From: an uncultured Pseudomonadota bacterium
GTDB taxonomy: Bacteria > Pseudomonadota > Gammaproteobacteria > Burkholderiales > CAIKXV01
Direction: 5' to 3'
Assembly: GCA_903831455.1 (NCBI GenBank)
Contig: CAIKXV010000027.1
Span: 103,208-138,445 of the forward strand
DNA length: 35,238 nucleotides
Both the position numbers and the translations under genes were made by a program. Positions 8,061-15,638 of this stretch are shown here, in pieces. The first letter of the stretch is position 1; the number at the start of each line of letters is the position of its first letter. The notes under the pieces are model-generated. The model was not told where the DNA came from and did not search any database. It saw only the letters and a program-made list of their open reading frames with translations.

Positions 8061-9554
8061 TTGGACGTCGCGCCCCCCACTTCGGCAGCCGAATCCGGGT
8101 CAACGACCGCCCGCGAGCCCCAACACCCCGCCGCGTCCGTCGGACGGCAGCGCTGGTCGGTCGGCCACGGCCTGCGCCAGCTCGCCCACCTGCCGCACTG
8201 CGGCCATCGACCGATCCTGGCGGACCTGCGCTTCCTGCGCGATTCCCTCGCGTTCGCGCGCGACGTGCACGCGCGATGCGGGCCGGTCTCGCACGGCGTG
8301 CTGTTCGCACGCGCGCAGGTGCTGCTGATGTCGGCAGAGGCCAACGAGGCGGTGCTCGCCGACCGCGAGGGCGCCTACTGCGCGCGCGGTGGCTGGGAAC
8401 CCCTGCTCGGTCGGCTGTTTCCGGGCGGGCTCATCATGCGCGATGGCGATGACCACCGGCGACACCGGCGCTGGATGCTGCCCGCGCTCAGGCGAGAGGC
8501 ACTCGCCCGCCACATCGCGCGCATGGTGCCGGCGATCGAAGCCGCGGCCGATCGCTGGGCCGCAGGCCCGCACCTGGACGTCCATGCGGCGATCCGCGAA
8601 CTGACCCTGGGCATCGCGCTGGAGACCTTCCTCGGGGTGGCTCCGGGATCCAGCGCCCGTGCGATCGGCGCCGACTACGAGGCGCTGGTCGATGCCTCGG
8701 CCGCGGTCCTGCGCCTGCCGCTGCCGGGTACCCGGCATGCCCGGGGCCGGGCTGCGCGCGGACGCCTCGAGCACTTCCTGCATCGCCTCGCGACCGAGCG
8801 CGTGCGCGCCCCCGGCCAGGACCTCTTCTCGCAGTTGTGCGTGGCCGCCGCGCAGGGCGGGGACGCCCCGACGCGGGCCGAACTTGTCGACCACATGGTC
8901 TTCCTGCTGATGGCGGCGCACGACACCACCACCAGCGCGCTGGTCACGACCGTGGCCAGCCTGGCGGTCGAGCCGCAGTGGCAGGACCGCCTCGCCGATG
9001 AGATCGCCCAGGTCGCAGCCACGGCTTCGGCTGCATCCGGCGATGGCGAAGTCGCCGAGGTGCTTCGGCTCGATCGACTGGAACGGTGCGGGTGGGCGCT
9101 GCGCGAAGCCCTGCGCCTGTACCCGCCCATTCCCACCCTCGCGCGCTCGGCCGCCCGCGAGGTCACGCTTCACGGCCATCGCATCCCGGCGGGTGCCCCG
9201 GTCACGCTGTTTCCGCTGCTGGTCCAGCGAGACCCTCGATGGTGGACCGATCCGGATCGCTTCGACCCGCTGCGCTTCAGCCCCGAGCGCGCCGAGCACC
9301 GGCGCCATCCGGGCATCTGGACCCCGTTCGGCGGAGGCGCGCACATGTGCCTCGGGATGAATTTCGCGGAACTGCAGTCGCGCGCAGTACTGCGCGCATT
9401 GTTGAGGCGGGTGCGCTGGTCATGCGGGCCGCACGACCGATACGACCACGCCTTCGCGCCGATCGGCCATCCCCGGGGCCCTTTCACCCTGCGGCTGCGC
9501 GCCGCGCACGTCCCCGGAGCCGACGGCGAGGCGGGCCACGCGGCCCCGCGCTGA
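8061..9554 (+). CDS. Cytochrome P450
   Basis: The I-helix oxygen-activation motif is AAHDTT. The K-helix ExxR occurs in REALRLYPP. The heme loop FGGGAHMCLG places the Cys ligand near residue 430. The N-terminal half also fits (HARCGPV, GGWEPLL, DDHRRHRRWMLPAL). The start is uncertain: no in-frame ATG precedes the conserved N-terminus, and the TTG at 8061 with GGGG four bases upstream is the best candidate, giving about 497 residues including a low-complexity leader. There is no obvious membrane anchor, and no ferredoxin or reductase gene is adjacent, so redox partners must come from elsewhere. The substrate is unknown. Confidence 0.88.
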   Translation: MDVAPPTSAAESGSTTAREPQHPAASVGRQRWSVGHGLRQLAHLPHCGHRPILADLRFLRDSLAFARDVHARCGPVSHGVLFARAQVLLMSAEANEAVLADREGAYCARGGWEPLLGRLFPGGLIMRDGDDHRRHRRWMLPALRREALARHIARMVPAIEAAADRWAAGPHLDVHAAIRELTLGIALETFLGVAPGSSARAIGADYEALVDASAAVLRLPLPGTRHARGRAARGRLEHFLHRLATERVRAPGQDLFSQLCVAAAQGGDAPTRAELVDHMVFLLMAAHDTTTSALVTTVASLAVEPQWQDRLADEIAQVAATASAASGDGEVAEVLRLDRLERCGWALREALRLYPPIPTLARSAAREVTLHGHRIPAGAPVTLFPLLVQRDPRWWTDPDRFDPLRFSPERAEHRRHPGIWTPFGGGAHMCLGMNFAELQSRAVLRALLRRVRWSCGPHDRYDHAFAPIGHPRGPFTLRLRAAHVPGADGEAGHAAPR

Positions 9555-9607
9555 CCGTTCACGCCAGACCTTGCCCCGGCATCCGCGCCAGGCTCGTCGC
9601 CGCGCTC

Positions 9608-9636
9608 CGGACACGAGGCAGGGTCGCGCGTATAAT
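9608..9636 (+). promoter_or_regulatory. Candidate sigma-70 promoter for the FosX-like gene
   Basis: CGGACA (9608-9613, matching four of six bases of TTGACA) is followed after 17 bases by an exact TATAAT (9631-9636). This is the best -35/-10 pair in the window. The transcript would have a leader of about 120 bases before the ATG at 9765. Confidence 0.55.
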
Positions 9637-9764
9637 CGGCACGGGGTTTCCGTCGAGGATCGTCCACGAGCGGCCGATCGCCGCCTGCAAGCGTTGCCCG
9701 ACCCTCGTCCGTCCGGGTTCGACGGGCGATCGAACCCCGCCTGCACACCGCGCCGCCTCGAACC

Positions 9765-10166
9765 ATGCCCGTACTCGGCATCAGTCACCTCACCTTCGTC
9801 GTGCGCGACCTCGAACGGACCGCGCGACTCTGGCGCGAGGGCCTCGGCGCCCGCGAGGTCTACGACAGCGCAGGACGCAACTTCTCGCTCTCGCGCGAGA
9901 AGTTCTTCGTGCTGGGCGGCATCTGGCTCGCGTTCATGGAGGGGGAGCCGGCGGCGAGGTCCTACCGGCATGTCGCCTTCGAGGTCGCGGAAGAGGATCT
10001 GCCGGGGTTCGAGACCCGCCTGCGAGGGCTGGGCGTCGAGATCAGGCCGCCGCGACCGCGGGTCGAAGGAGAGGGGTGCTCGCTGTACTTCTACGACTTC
10101 GACGACAACCTGTTCGAGCTCCACACCGGCACGCTCGACCAGCGACTCGCGCGCTACCGTGCCTGA
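9765..10166 (+). CDS. fosX: FosX-type fosfomycin hydrolase (vicinal oxygen chelate/glyoxalase fold)
   Basis: A 133-residue protein that follows the FosX family from end to end. The metal ligands would be H8 (ISH), H69 (YRHVAF) and E118 (FELH). E45 in FSLSREKFF matches the Glu base (E44) that lets FosX hydrate fosfomycin instead of adding a thiol. RPPRPRVEGEG and LYFYDFDDNLFELHTGTL are near-signature for FosX. It is a small cytoplasmic Mn-dependent enzyme that opens the fosfomycin epoxide with water. No strong Shine-Dalgarno precedes the ATG. The next reading frame overlaps its end by 8 bases. Environmental FosX homologues can have weak or other activities, so resistance is not proven. Confidence 0.88.
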   Translation: MPVLGISHLTFVVRDLERTARLWREGLGAREVYDSAGRNFSLSREKFFVLGGIWLAFMEGEPAARSYRHVAFEVAEEDLPGFETRLRGLGVEIRPPRPRVEGEGCSLYFYDFDDNLFELHTGTLDQRLARYRA

Positions 10167-10719
10167 TTCGATTGCCCGTGTTCCCCCCGACGGCCGCGAG
10201 CGGCTGCGCACGGGGTGTCGTGCGCTGGCCACGCTGGCGCTGGCCCTTCCGATGGCCTGCCTCGCCGGACGCCCCGTCTTCGAGGACCTGACCCTGCCCG
10301 CGCTGACCGCTCGCGCCGACTGGGTGGTCGTGGCAACGCGCGTCGGCGCCGAGGAGACGACGACCGACACGCTGGGCTGCCCGCTGCAGTACTAGCCACT
10401 GCAGGTCGACCGGGTGCTGAAGGCTCCCTCCGCGGCTGCGACCGCCAGCGGCTCCGCGCGGCTGAGGGTGCAGGTCAATGTCACCGGTGCCCGGGACTGC
10501 CGACTGCGCGCGCGACAGAGCGCGGGCGCCTCCTTCCCCGCCGCGCGCTACAACCCCTCGGCTCCGCCCCCGCGCGCGGGCGAGACGCGGGTGGTGTTCG
10601 CGATCGCCGGCGACGGCGACATGTCGCTGGCCGCGGAGCAGTCCTGGGAATCCATTCGCCGGATCGACGAGATCGAGCGCCTGCTCCCGGCATCGCGCCC
10701 GCCAGGCACGACCCGCTGA
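10159..10719 (+). pseudogene. Secreted hypothetical protein gene interrupted by one in-frame TAG
   Basis: The frame starting at GTG 10159 encodes a hydrophobic export signal (ALATLALALPMACLAG), then a strand-rich segment (RADWVVVATRVGAE), and stops at TAG 10393-10395 after 78 codons. The same frame continues without any frameshift for 107 more codons (PLQVDRVLKAPS ... VVFAIAGDGDMSLAAEQSWESI) to TGA at 10717. The layout, with a DWVVVATRV strand then a QVDRVLK strand, is that of one continuous small periplasmic protein. One base change (TAG from CAG, for example) would restore it. It overlaps the end of fosX by 8 bases, so coupling is likely. It may be a recent pseudogene, a sequencing error or readthrough. 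The family is not recognised. Confidence 0.55.
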
Positions 10720-10731
10720 CACTCGGCCCGC

Positions 10732-10760
10732 GTGGCGGGCACGATCGGACGTGCCGCCAC
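10732..10760. terminator. Strong hairpin between convergent genes
   Basis: GTGGCGGGCACG (10732-10743) pairs with CGTGCCGCCAC (10750-10760) with one bulged G and a 6-base loop. It lies just after the interrupted gene and before the end of the minus-strand acyl-CoA dehydrogenase. It is a likely bidirectional terminator, though it lacks a T-run. Confidence 0.5.
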
Positions 10761-10859
10761 CCACCCCGGGTGCACCCCGAACCTTTTGCGCGAGTGGCCC
10801 CACGGACCGCACCCCGCGCGCCCGCGGCCCGCGCCGGCCGGCCGGCGCGTCCGCCCGGA

Positions 10860-12104
10860 TCAGTCCTCCGGCCCGGCGTACTTGCCCGCGGTCCGAGGGA
10901 ACAGCGACTTGATGATCTTGAAGCGCGAGATGTCCACGGTCGCATCCATGTGCAGGAAGATGGCCGCATCGCGGAACAGCTTCTCGATGCCGAAGTCGAG
11001 CATCATCCCGTTGCCGCCGTGCAGTTCGACCGCGTGCTGGGTGACCTTGAAGATCTCCTCGGAGGCGAACACCTTCACCATGTTGCACAGCGCGTCCGCA
11101 TCGGCCGCGCCGGCATCCACCGCGAGCGACGCCTCGCGCAGCAGCGCGCGTACCGCCGCGATCTTCGTGGCCATGTCGGCCAGGCGCACCGCGACCGCCT
11201 GGTGCTTGATCAGGATGCGCCCGCCCTGCACGTAGTTCTGCACGTAGTCGGCCGTGCGCTCGAAGGCCGCCACGCCCACGCCGAGGTTCTTCGAGGCCTG
11301 GATGATCTTGCCCGGACGGAAGTAGATGCCGGCCTTGGCGAGCGACTCGTCCTTCACCAGCAGGTGGTCGGCCGGCACGCGACAGTCCTCGAACACCAGT
11401 TCGCCGTTGTTCATGAACCGGCAGCCCAGCGTCTCGTTGCAGCGCGCGATCGTGAGCCCGGGCGTATCCCGGGGCACCAGGAAGCTCGACGTGCCCTGCT
11501 GCATGCCCACCTTGGGGTTGGTGTTCGCGTAGACCACGTAGAGGCCGGCGTCGTAGCCGTTGCTGATGAACTGCTTGCGGCCGTTGAGCACCCAGTGGTC
11601 GCCGTCCTGGTGCGCGCGGGTCTGCATCGCCGCCTCGGGCACGTTGTACGGCAGCCAGCGATCCGAGGCCCCGCGCGGCTCGGTCAGGCAGTGCGCCAGC
11701 AGGAACTGCGGATCCTCGACCAGCCGCCGGAACCACTTCTCCTGCAGGTGGCGCGGCGCGACGTTGCGAAGCAGCACCGCGACCTTCCAGTTCTGCACCA
11801 GCTTGTCCGCCAGCCCGGAGTCGCCCCGCGCGATCTCCTCGGAGATCAGCGCGAAGGTCTGCACCTCGGTCGCGGGATCGAGCTCGACGCCGCCGAATTC
11901 CTCGGGCACGCCGAGCGTGCGGATCCCGATGCGGTCCGCCTCCTCGAGGATGGAGGCCGGCAGCCGATCCTCGGGCTCCATGCTCCACTCGCGCTTCCAG
12001 TTCTGGCGGATGAACGGCGTGACATGGGCATCGACGAAGGCGCGGCACGCGTCGCGCATCATCCGCTGTTCCTCGGACAGTCCCCGATCCTGCTGCTGCA
12101 GCAT
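10860..12104 (-). CDS. Acyl-CoA dehydrogenase family flavoprotein with Asp at the usual catalytic Glu position
   Basis: A 414-residue acyl-CoA dehydrogenase. It has an N-terminal helical domain (LSEEQRMMRDACRAFV), a middle beta domain (LTEPRGASD, HWVLNGRKQFISNG), and a C-terminal helical domain with the family motif ELHGGNGMM. The segment equivalent to the catalytic YEGT of medium-chain enzymes reads MDATVD, so Asp387 replaces the base Glu. No substitute Glu is obvious in the helix used by isovaleryl-CoA dehydrogenase. The enzyme should be FAD-dependent and pass electrons to ETF, which is encoded at 33307-34999. It is a stand-alone gene with possible operator repeats upstream. The substrate is unknown. 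Confidence 0.9.
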   Translation of the reverse strand: MLQQQDRGLSEEQRMMRDACRAFVDAHVTPFIRQNWKREWSMEPEDRLPASILEEADRIGIRTLGVPEEFGGVELDPATEVQTFALISEEIARGDSGLADKLVQNWKVAVLLRNVAPRHLQEKWFRRLVEDPQFLLAHCLTEPRGASDRWLPYNVPEAAMQTRAHQDGDHWVLNGRKQFISNGYDAGLYVVYANTNPKVGMQQGTSSFLVPRDTPGLTIARCNETLGCRFMNNGELVFEDCRVPADHLLVKDESLAKAGIYFRPGKIIQASKNLGVGVAAFERTADYVQNYVQGGRILIKHQAVAVRLADMATKIAAVRALLREASLAVDAGAADADALCNMVKVFASEEIFKVTQHAVELHGGNGMMLDFGIEKLFRDAAIFLHMDATVDISRFKIIKSLFPRTAGKYAGPED

Positions 12105-12430
12105 GTTCATTCCTCCGGTCGCGGGTGTTCGATCCCGCCTGTTCTATTCTGTTGCCGCGCCAGCCACGTTGACCGGCAACGGTCCTGCGTGCGACTCGCC
12201 GCGCGGGCCGCCCGACGGCACGCAACGCGCGACGGCTGCATCGGCGGGCTTCGCCGGACACCGCGACTCGTGTCCGCGGCGTCCCCCCGAGCATCGCGCA
12301 AGTCTACTGGCAAAGCCTGCGCGAGCGCAGGGACCGCGCGCCACGGGCCGGCACCGCGGCGCAACCGATCGTGCCTTCGCGTACAGTCGGCATCGTCGTG
12401 AACGCCGCCGAACGACCCCACCGACCGACC
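12105..12430. other. Divergent intergenic region with a spaced inverted repeat
   Basis: No gene is supported in these 326 bases. GTTGCCG (12151-12157) and CGGCAAC (12174-12180) form a 7-bp inverted repeat with a 16-base spacer, 47-76 bases upstream of the acyl-CoA dehydrogenase start. It could be a regulator-binding site. No convincing -35/-10 pair was found for either gene. Confidence 0.4.
12111..12116 (-). promoter_or_regulatory. Ribosome binding site choosing between two nearby ATGs
   Basis: GGAGGA directly abuts an ATG at 12110 but lies 6 bases before the in-frame ATG at 12104. Normal spacing therefore favours 12104 as the true start of the acyl-CoA dehydrogenase. Confidence 0.7.
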
Positions 12431-13366
12431 ATGACCCTGCCTTCTGCCTCGCGCCGGCTGGCGCTGCAATGGCTCGCGCTGCTCGCCACGACGCACGGCC
12501 CCCGGGCACTTGCGTCGGGCGTCGATCTTCCCGCGGAAGTCACCGCTGCGATCGGGGCCGATACCCTGCTGGTCGAGTCCGGAACCCTCCCGCTGCTGCT
12601 GTGCGTGCCGCATGACGGCGACCGGGAACTGCCCGGGATCCCGGCGCGGGTCAACGGCACGCGCGTGCGCGACCAGCACACGCTGGCGCTCTCCGAGCGC
12701 ACGGCTCGTCGCCTGGAGCAGCTCACCGGCGCCCGCCCATGGCGGATCGCCTGCCGGGTCTCCCGCCGGCAGGTGGACGTCAATCGCCCGGAGGCGGAGG
12801 CCTTCGAGCATCCGGCCCTGCGCCCGGTATGGCTGGCCTACCACCAGGCCGTCGTCCACGCCGTGGACGCATTGCGCACCGCGCATCCGGGCGGTGCACT
12901 GCTGCTCGACATCCACGGGCAGGGCTACTCCTCGAACACGATGTTCCGCGGCACCCGCAACGGCCGCACGGTCACCTCGCTGGTCGCACGCCACGGTCGC
13001 TCCGCGCTGGACGGCCCCGACAGCCTCGGTGGCCAGCTCGCCTCGCGGGGTGTGGGCGTCGCCCCCGCACCCGGCAGCGATGCGCGCGAGGAACAGCGCT
13101 ACGTCGGCGGCTACACGGTCGCCACGTACGGCAGCCATCGCCCCGGCGGCATCGACGCGATCCAGCTCGAGTTCGGGACGCAGCAGCGCGCGAACCCGGA
13201 ACTGGGCGACGTCCTGGCGGCAGCCACGCTCGCCTTCCTGCGCGCGATGCCGGGGCTGGCCTCGGGCCTGCCGGGCGAGATGCGCGGCGTTCAGCGCGCA
13301 GCCGGCGCGGATGCGTCCGATTCGAAGGCGAGCAACGCGCGCTTGCGCTCGATTCCCCCCGCATAG
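12431..13366 (+). CDS. N-formylglutamate amidohydrolase-like protein
   Basis: A 311-residue protein with the metal-hydrolase pattern of the N-formylglutamate amidohydrolase superfamily: PHDGD (60-64), VDVNRP (115-120), DIHGQG (160-165) and QLEFG (245-249). H61, D116, H162 and E247 are the likely zinc and catalytic residues. The N-terminus (MTLPSASRRLALQWLALLA...RALASG) looks like a signal peptide, so the enzyme may act in the periplasm, unlike the cytoplasmic histidine-degradation enzyme. No hut genes are nearby. Its last 76 bases overlap the convergent alkyltransferase gene. A zinc-dependent amide or peptide hydrolase is likely, but the substrate is unknown. Confidence 0.75.
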   Translation: MTLPSASRRLALQWLALLATTHGPRALASGVDLPAEVTAAIGADTLLVESGTLPLLLCVPHDGDRELPGIPARVNGTRVRDQHTLALSERTARRLEQLTGARPWRIACRVSRRQVDVNRPEAEAFEHPALRPVWLAYHQAVVHAVDALRTAHPGGALLLDIHGQGYSSNTMFRGTRNGRTVTSLVARHGRSALDGPDSLGGQLASRGVGVAPAPGSDAREEQRYVGGYTVATYGSHRPGGIDAIQLEFGTQQRANPELGDVLAAATLAFLRAMPGLASGLPGEMRGVQRAAGADASDSKASNARLRSIPPA

Positions 13367-13974
13367 CCGGTGAGCCGGCCGCCTCGCCCCACCACCCGGT
13401 GACAGGGCGTGAACAGCAGGCAGGGGTTCGCACCCAGCGCAGTGCCCACCGCGCGCGCCGCGCCGACACGGCCCAGCCGCGCGGCGAGCTCGCCATAGGT
13501 GACGCGGTCGCCGAACCGGATGTGCGCCGCCGCCGCCCACACCCGACGCTGCCAGTCGGTCGCAGGTACGTCGAGCGGCACGTCGAGCGCGCGACTCGTG
13601 CGCGCGAACCACGCATCGATCGCGCGGATGGCCTGCGCGAGCAGAGCGCTCGCGGCGACCGACGCGGCATCTTGCGCCGATCGCTCCGGCCCGTTCTCCG
13701 CCACATCGCCGGACGGCCCGCTCGCAGCCGCCACCCGGTCGGCGGCGGGCAGCTCGACGGCCCGCACGACCCGTCCCCTCCAGGGGTCGAATGCCGCCCA
13801 GCACAGGCCGCGACCGGTCGCGGCGAGGTGCATGCGCCCCAGCGGCGTGGACGCCACGCCGACGGCGAGTGCCGTGCGCGGATCGCGCACGGGCGTGCCC
13901 TCGGGCCACCCCGCCTGTCGGCAGGCCGGGGCAGGCATCGGGGGCAAGGATCGCCGCGGGGTCACGGGTGACAT
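13291..13974 (-). CDS. ogt: Methylated-DNA--protein-cysteine S-methyltransferase (Ogt/MGMT)
   Basis: A suicide DNA-repair protein that moves the alkyl group from O6-alkylguanine to its own cysteine. The acceptor C191 is in FTPCHRVVG, and TDWQRRVWAAA, VTYGELAARLG, ARAVGTALGANP and LTGYAGGIERKRALL complete the C-terminal DNA-binding domain. The ATG at 13974 gives 227 residues, longer than the usual 160-190. The extra N-terminus includes a segment coded by a palindromic repeat (ACRQAG), and a shorter start near 13938 is possible. A low-complexity Ala/Ser segment at about 80-110 separates the domains. The 3' end overlaps the convergent gene by 76 bases. Confidence 0.9.
   Translation of the reverse strand: MSPVTPRRSLPPMPAPACRQAGWPEGTPVRDPRTALAVGVASTPLGRMHLAATGRGLCWAAFDPWRGRVVRAVELPAADRVAAASGPSGDVAENGPERSAQDAASVAASALLAQAIRAIDAWFARTSRALDVPLDVPATDWQRRVWAAAAHIRFGDRVTYGELAARLGRVGAARAVGTALGANPCLLFTPCHRVVGRGGRLTGYAGGIERKRALLAFESDASAPAAR
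13909..13931. repeat. Palindromic element inside the 5' part of ogt
   Basis: CCCCGCCTG (13909-13917), loop TCGG, then CAGGC and GGGG with one bulged C (13922-13931). On the minus strand it is translated as part of PACRQAGW. It resembles small dispersed palindromes that insert in frame, but only one copy was seen in this window. Confidence 0.35.
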
Positions 13975-14163
13975 GGTCGCCCATCGTACCCGTGATCGGC
14001 CGCGGGCCCGTTGCGCCTGCCGCCGCGATCCCGACCGCACCGCCGGCGGGCGCATACCGGCACGCGTGCTAGCATGAAGCATCGATGTTGCGGGCCATGC
14101 GGACGTCGCAGGGACCCCTCGCGGCTCGATGATGACGCCGCCCCGACCGAGGGCGCGCTCCCC

Positions 14164-14169
14164 GGAGGA
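14164..14169 (+). promoter_or_regulatory. Ribosome binding site fixing the amidohydrolase start
   Basis: GGAGGA with 6-base spacing to the ATG at 14176. This selects the start that gives a Tat/lipoprotein signal; the frame stays open further upstream. Confidence 0.75.
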
Positions 14170-14175
14170 CACACC

Positions 14176-15624
14176 ATGCACATGCACAACCGCGGTCGTC
14201 GGGCCGCCCTGCGCGCCGGCGCCGTCGCGACCGCGGGCCTCGCCGCCGGCCTGCCCGGATGCGCGAGCCTCGACGCCCTGACCAGCCCGCGCACCGGGGG
14301 CGGGCTGCCCTCGCGCGGAGAGTGGCTGATCCAGGGCGCGACCGTGCTCACGCTCGACCCGAAGATCGGCGACTTCGCGCGCGGCGACGTGCATGTTCGC
14401 AACGGGGTCATCGTGGCGGTCGGCCCGAAGGTCGAAGCCCCGGGGGCGTCGCGCATCGGCGGCGAGGGCATGATCTGCATGCCGGGCTTCATCGACACCC
14501 ACTGGCACCTGTGGACCAGCATCTGCCGGCCGATCATCCGCATCGACGACCCGAAGCGCAGCTATTTTCCGGTCACCAACATCCTCGGTCGGCACTACAC
14601 GCCCGAGGACAGCTACCGCGCCGTGCGCCTGGGACTCGCCGAGGCCATCAGCGCCGGCGTCACCACCGTGCACAACTGGGCCCACAACATCCGCTCCGGC
14701 GCCCACGCCGACGCGGAACTGCGCGGCATGCGGGAGACCGGCCTGCGCGGACGCTTCTCCTATGGCCCGGCCCAGGGCATGCCCGACGACCAGCCGATGG
14801 ACCTCGCGCCGCTCGAACGCATCCAGCGCGAGCAGATGCCCGGGGACGGACTGATCACGCTGGGCATCAATTCACGCAACGTCGGCACCGATCCGAATCC
14901 CCTGCGCGGCAACATCCCGCTGCCGGTGATCCGCGCCGACTGGGGCGGCGCGCGCCGGCTCGGCATCCCGATCACGCTGCACACCTCGGGACCCAGCCCG
15001 ATCACCTACCTCGAGCAGGCAGGGTTGCTCGGGCCCGACGTGCAGCTCGTCCACCCGCTGCTCACCACCGCCGAGGAGCGACGCATCCTCGCGCGTCGCG
15101 GCGTGAGCTACAGCATCTCGCCGGTGGGCGAGTCGCGGCGCCCGGCAAGCGCGGGCGTGATCCAGCTCGGCGAACTGCTCGAGGCCGGCGTCAAGGTCAG
15201 CCTGTCGATCGACCATACCGGCACCTACAACGTCGACATGTTCCAGGTGATGCGCCTGCTCTACAACCTGCACCAGCATCGCATCGGGCCGAAGGTGCCG
15301 GTGACCGCGCGGCGCATGGTGCAACTGGCAACGCTCGACGGCGCGATCGACCTCGGCATCGCCGACCGCACCGGCTCGCTCAGTCCCGGCAAGCGCGCCG
15401 ACCTGATCCTCGTCAACACCCGCGACATCAACATCGCGCCGGCCGGCGACCCGTACGAGGCGCTGGTGTCCTTCGCCCAGCCGCGCAACGTGCACGCGGT
15501 GATCGCCGATGGACGCCTGCTGTGGCGGGACGGACGGTTCACCTCGCTCGACTACGGTCGCGTGCTCGCCGAGGCCGAGTCCTCCGCGCAGGCGCTGCGC
15601 CAGCGCGCGGGCTGGACGGGCTGA
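14176..15624 (+). CDS. Exported metal-dependent amidohydrolase with a Tat-type lipoprotein signal
   Basis: A 482-residue member of the amidohydrolase superfamily (chlorohydrolase/cytosine-deaminase branch). The metal motif HxH is H109-W-H111 in DTHWHLW, with H269 (TLHTSG), H293 (VHPLL) and D346 (SIDHTG) as further ligands or catalytic residues. The C-terminal beta-sandwich part includes GSLSPGKRADLILV. The N-terminus has twin arginines (GRRAAL) and a hydrophobic stretch ending LPGC at C29, pointing to Tat export as a lipoprotein with the metal loaded in the cytoplasm. Most relatives are cytoplasmic. It is convergent with the HdrB-like gene, with a gap of only 14 bases. The substrate is unknown; hydrolytic deamination or dechlorination of a ring compound is typical. 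Confidence 0.85.
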   Translation: MHMHNRGRRAALRAGAVATAGLAAGLPGCASLDALTSPRTGGGLPSRGEWLIQGATVLTLDPKIGDFARGDVHVRNGVIVAVGPKVEAPGASRIGGEGMICMPGFIDTHWHLWTSICRPIIRIDDPKRSYFPVTNILGRHYTPEDSYRAVRLGLAEAISAGVTTVHNWAHNIRSGAHADAELRGMRETGLRGRFSYGPAQGMPDDQPMDLAPLERIQREQMPGDGLITLGINSRNVGTDPNPLRGNIPLPVIRADWGGARRLGIPITLHTSGPSPITYLEQAGLLGPDVQLVHPLLTTAEERRILARRGVSYSISPVGESRRPASAGVIQLGELLEAGVKVSLSIDHTGTYNVDMFQVMRLLYNLHQHRIGPKVPVTARRMVQLATLDGAIDLGIADRTGSLSPGKRADLILVNTRDINIAPAGDPYEALVSFAQPRNVHAVIADGRLLWRDGRFTSLDYGRVLAEAESSAQALRQRAGWTG

Positions 15625-15638
15625 TCGGGCGCGAGCCG

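Noticed and set aside
9086-10291. Open frame overlapping the end of the P450 and all of fosX
   Set aside because: It is out of frame with both well-supported genes and is Arg/Pro-rich throughout.
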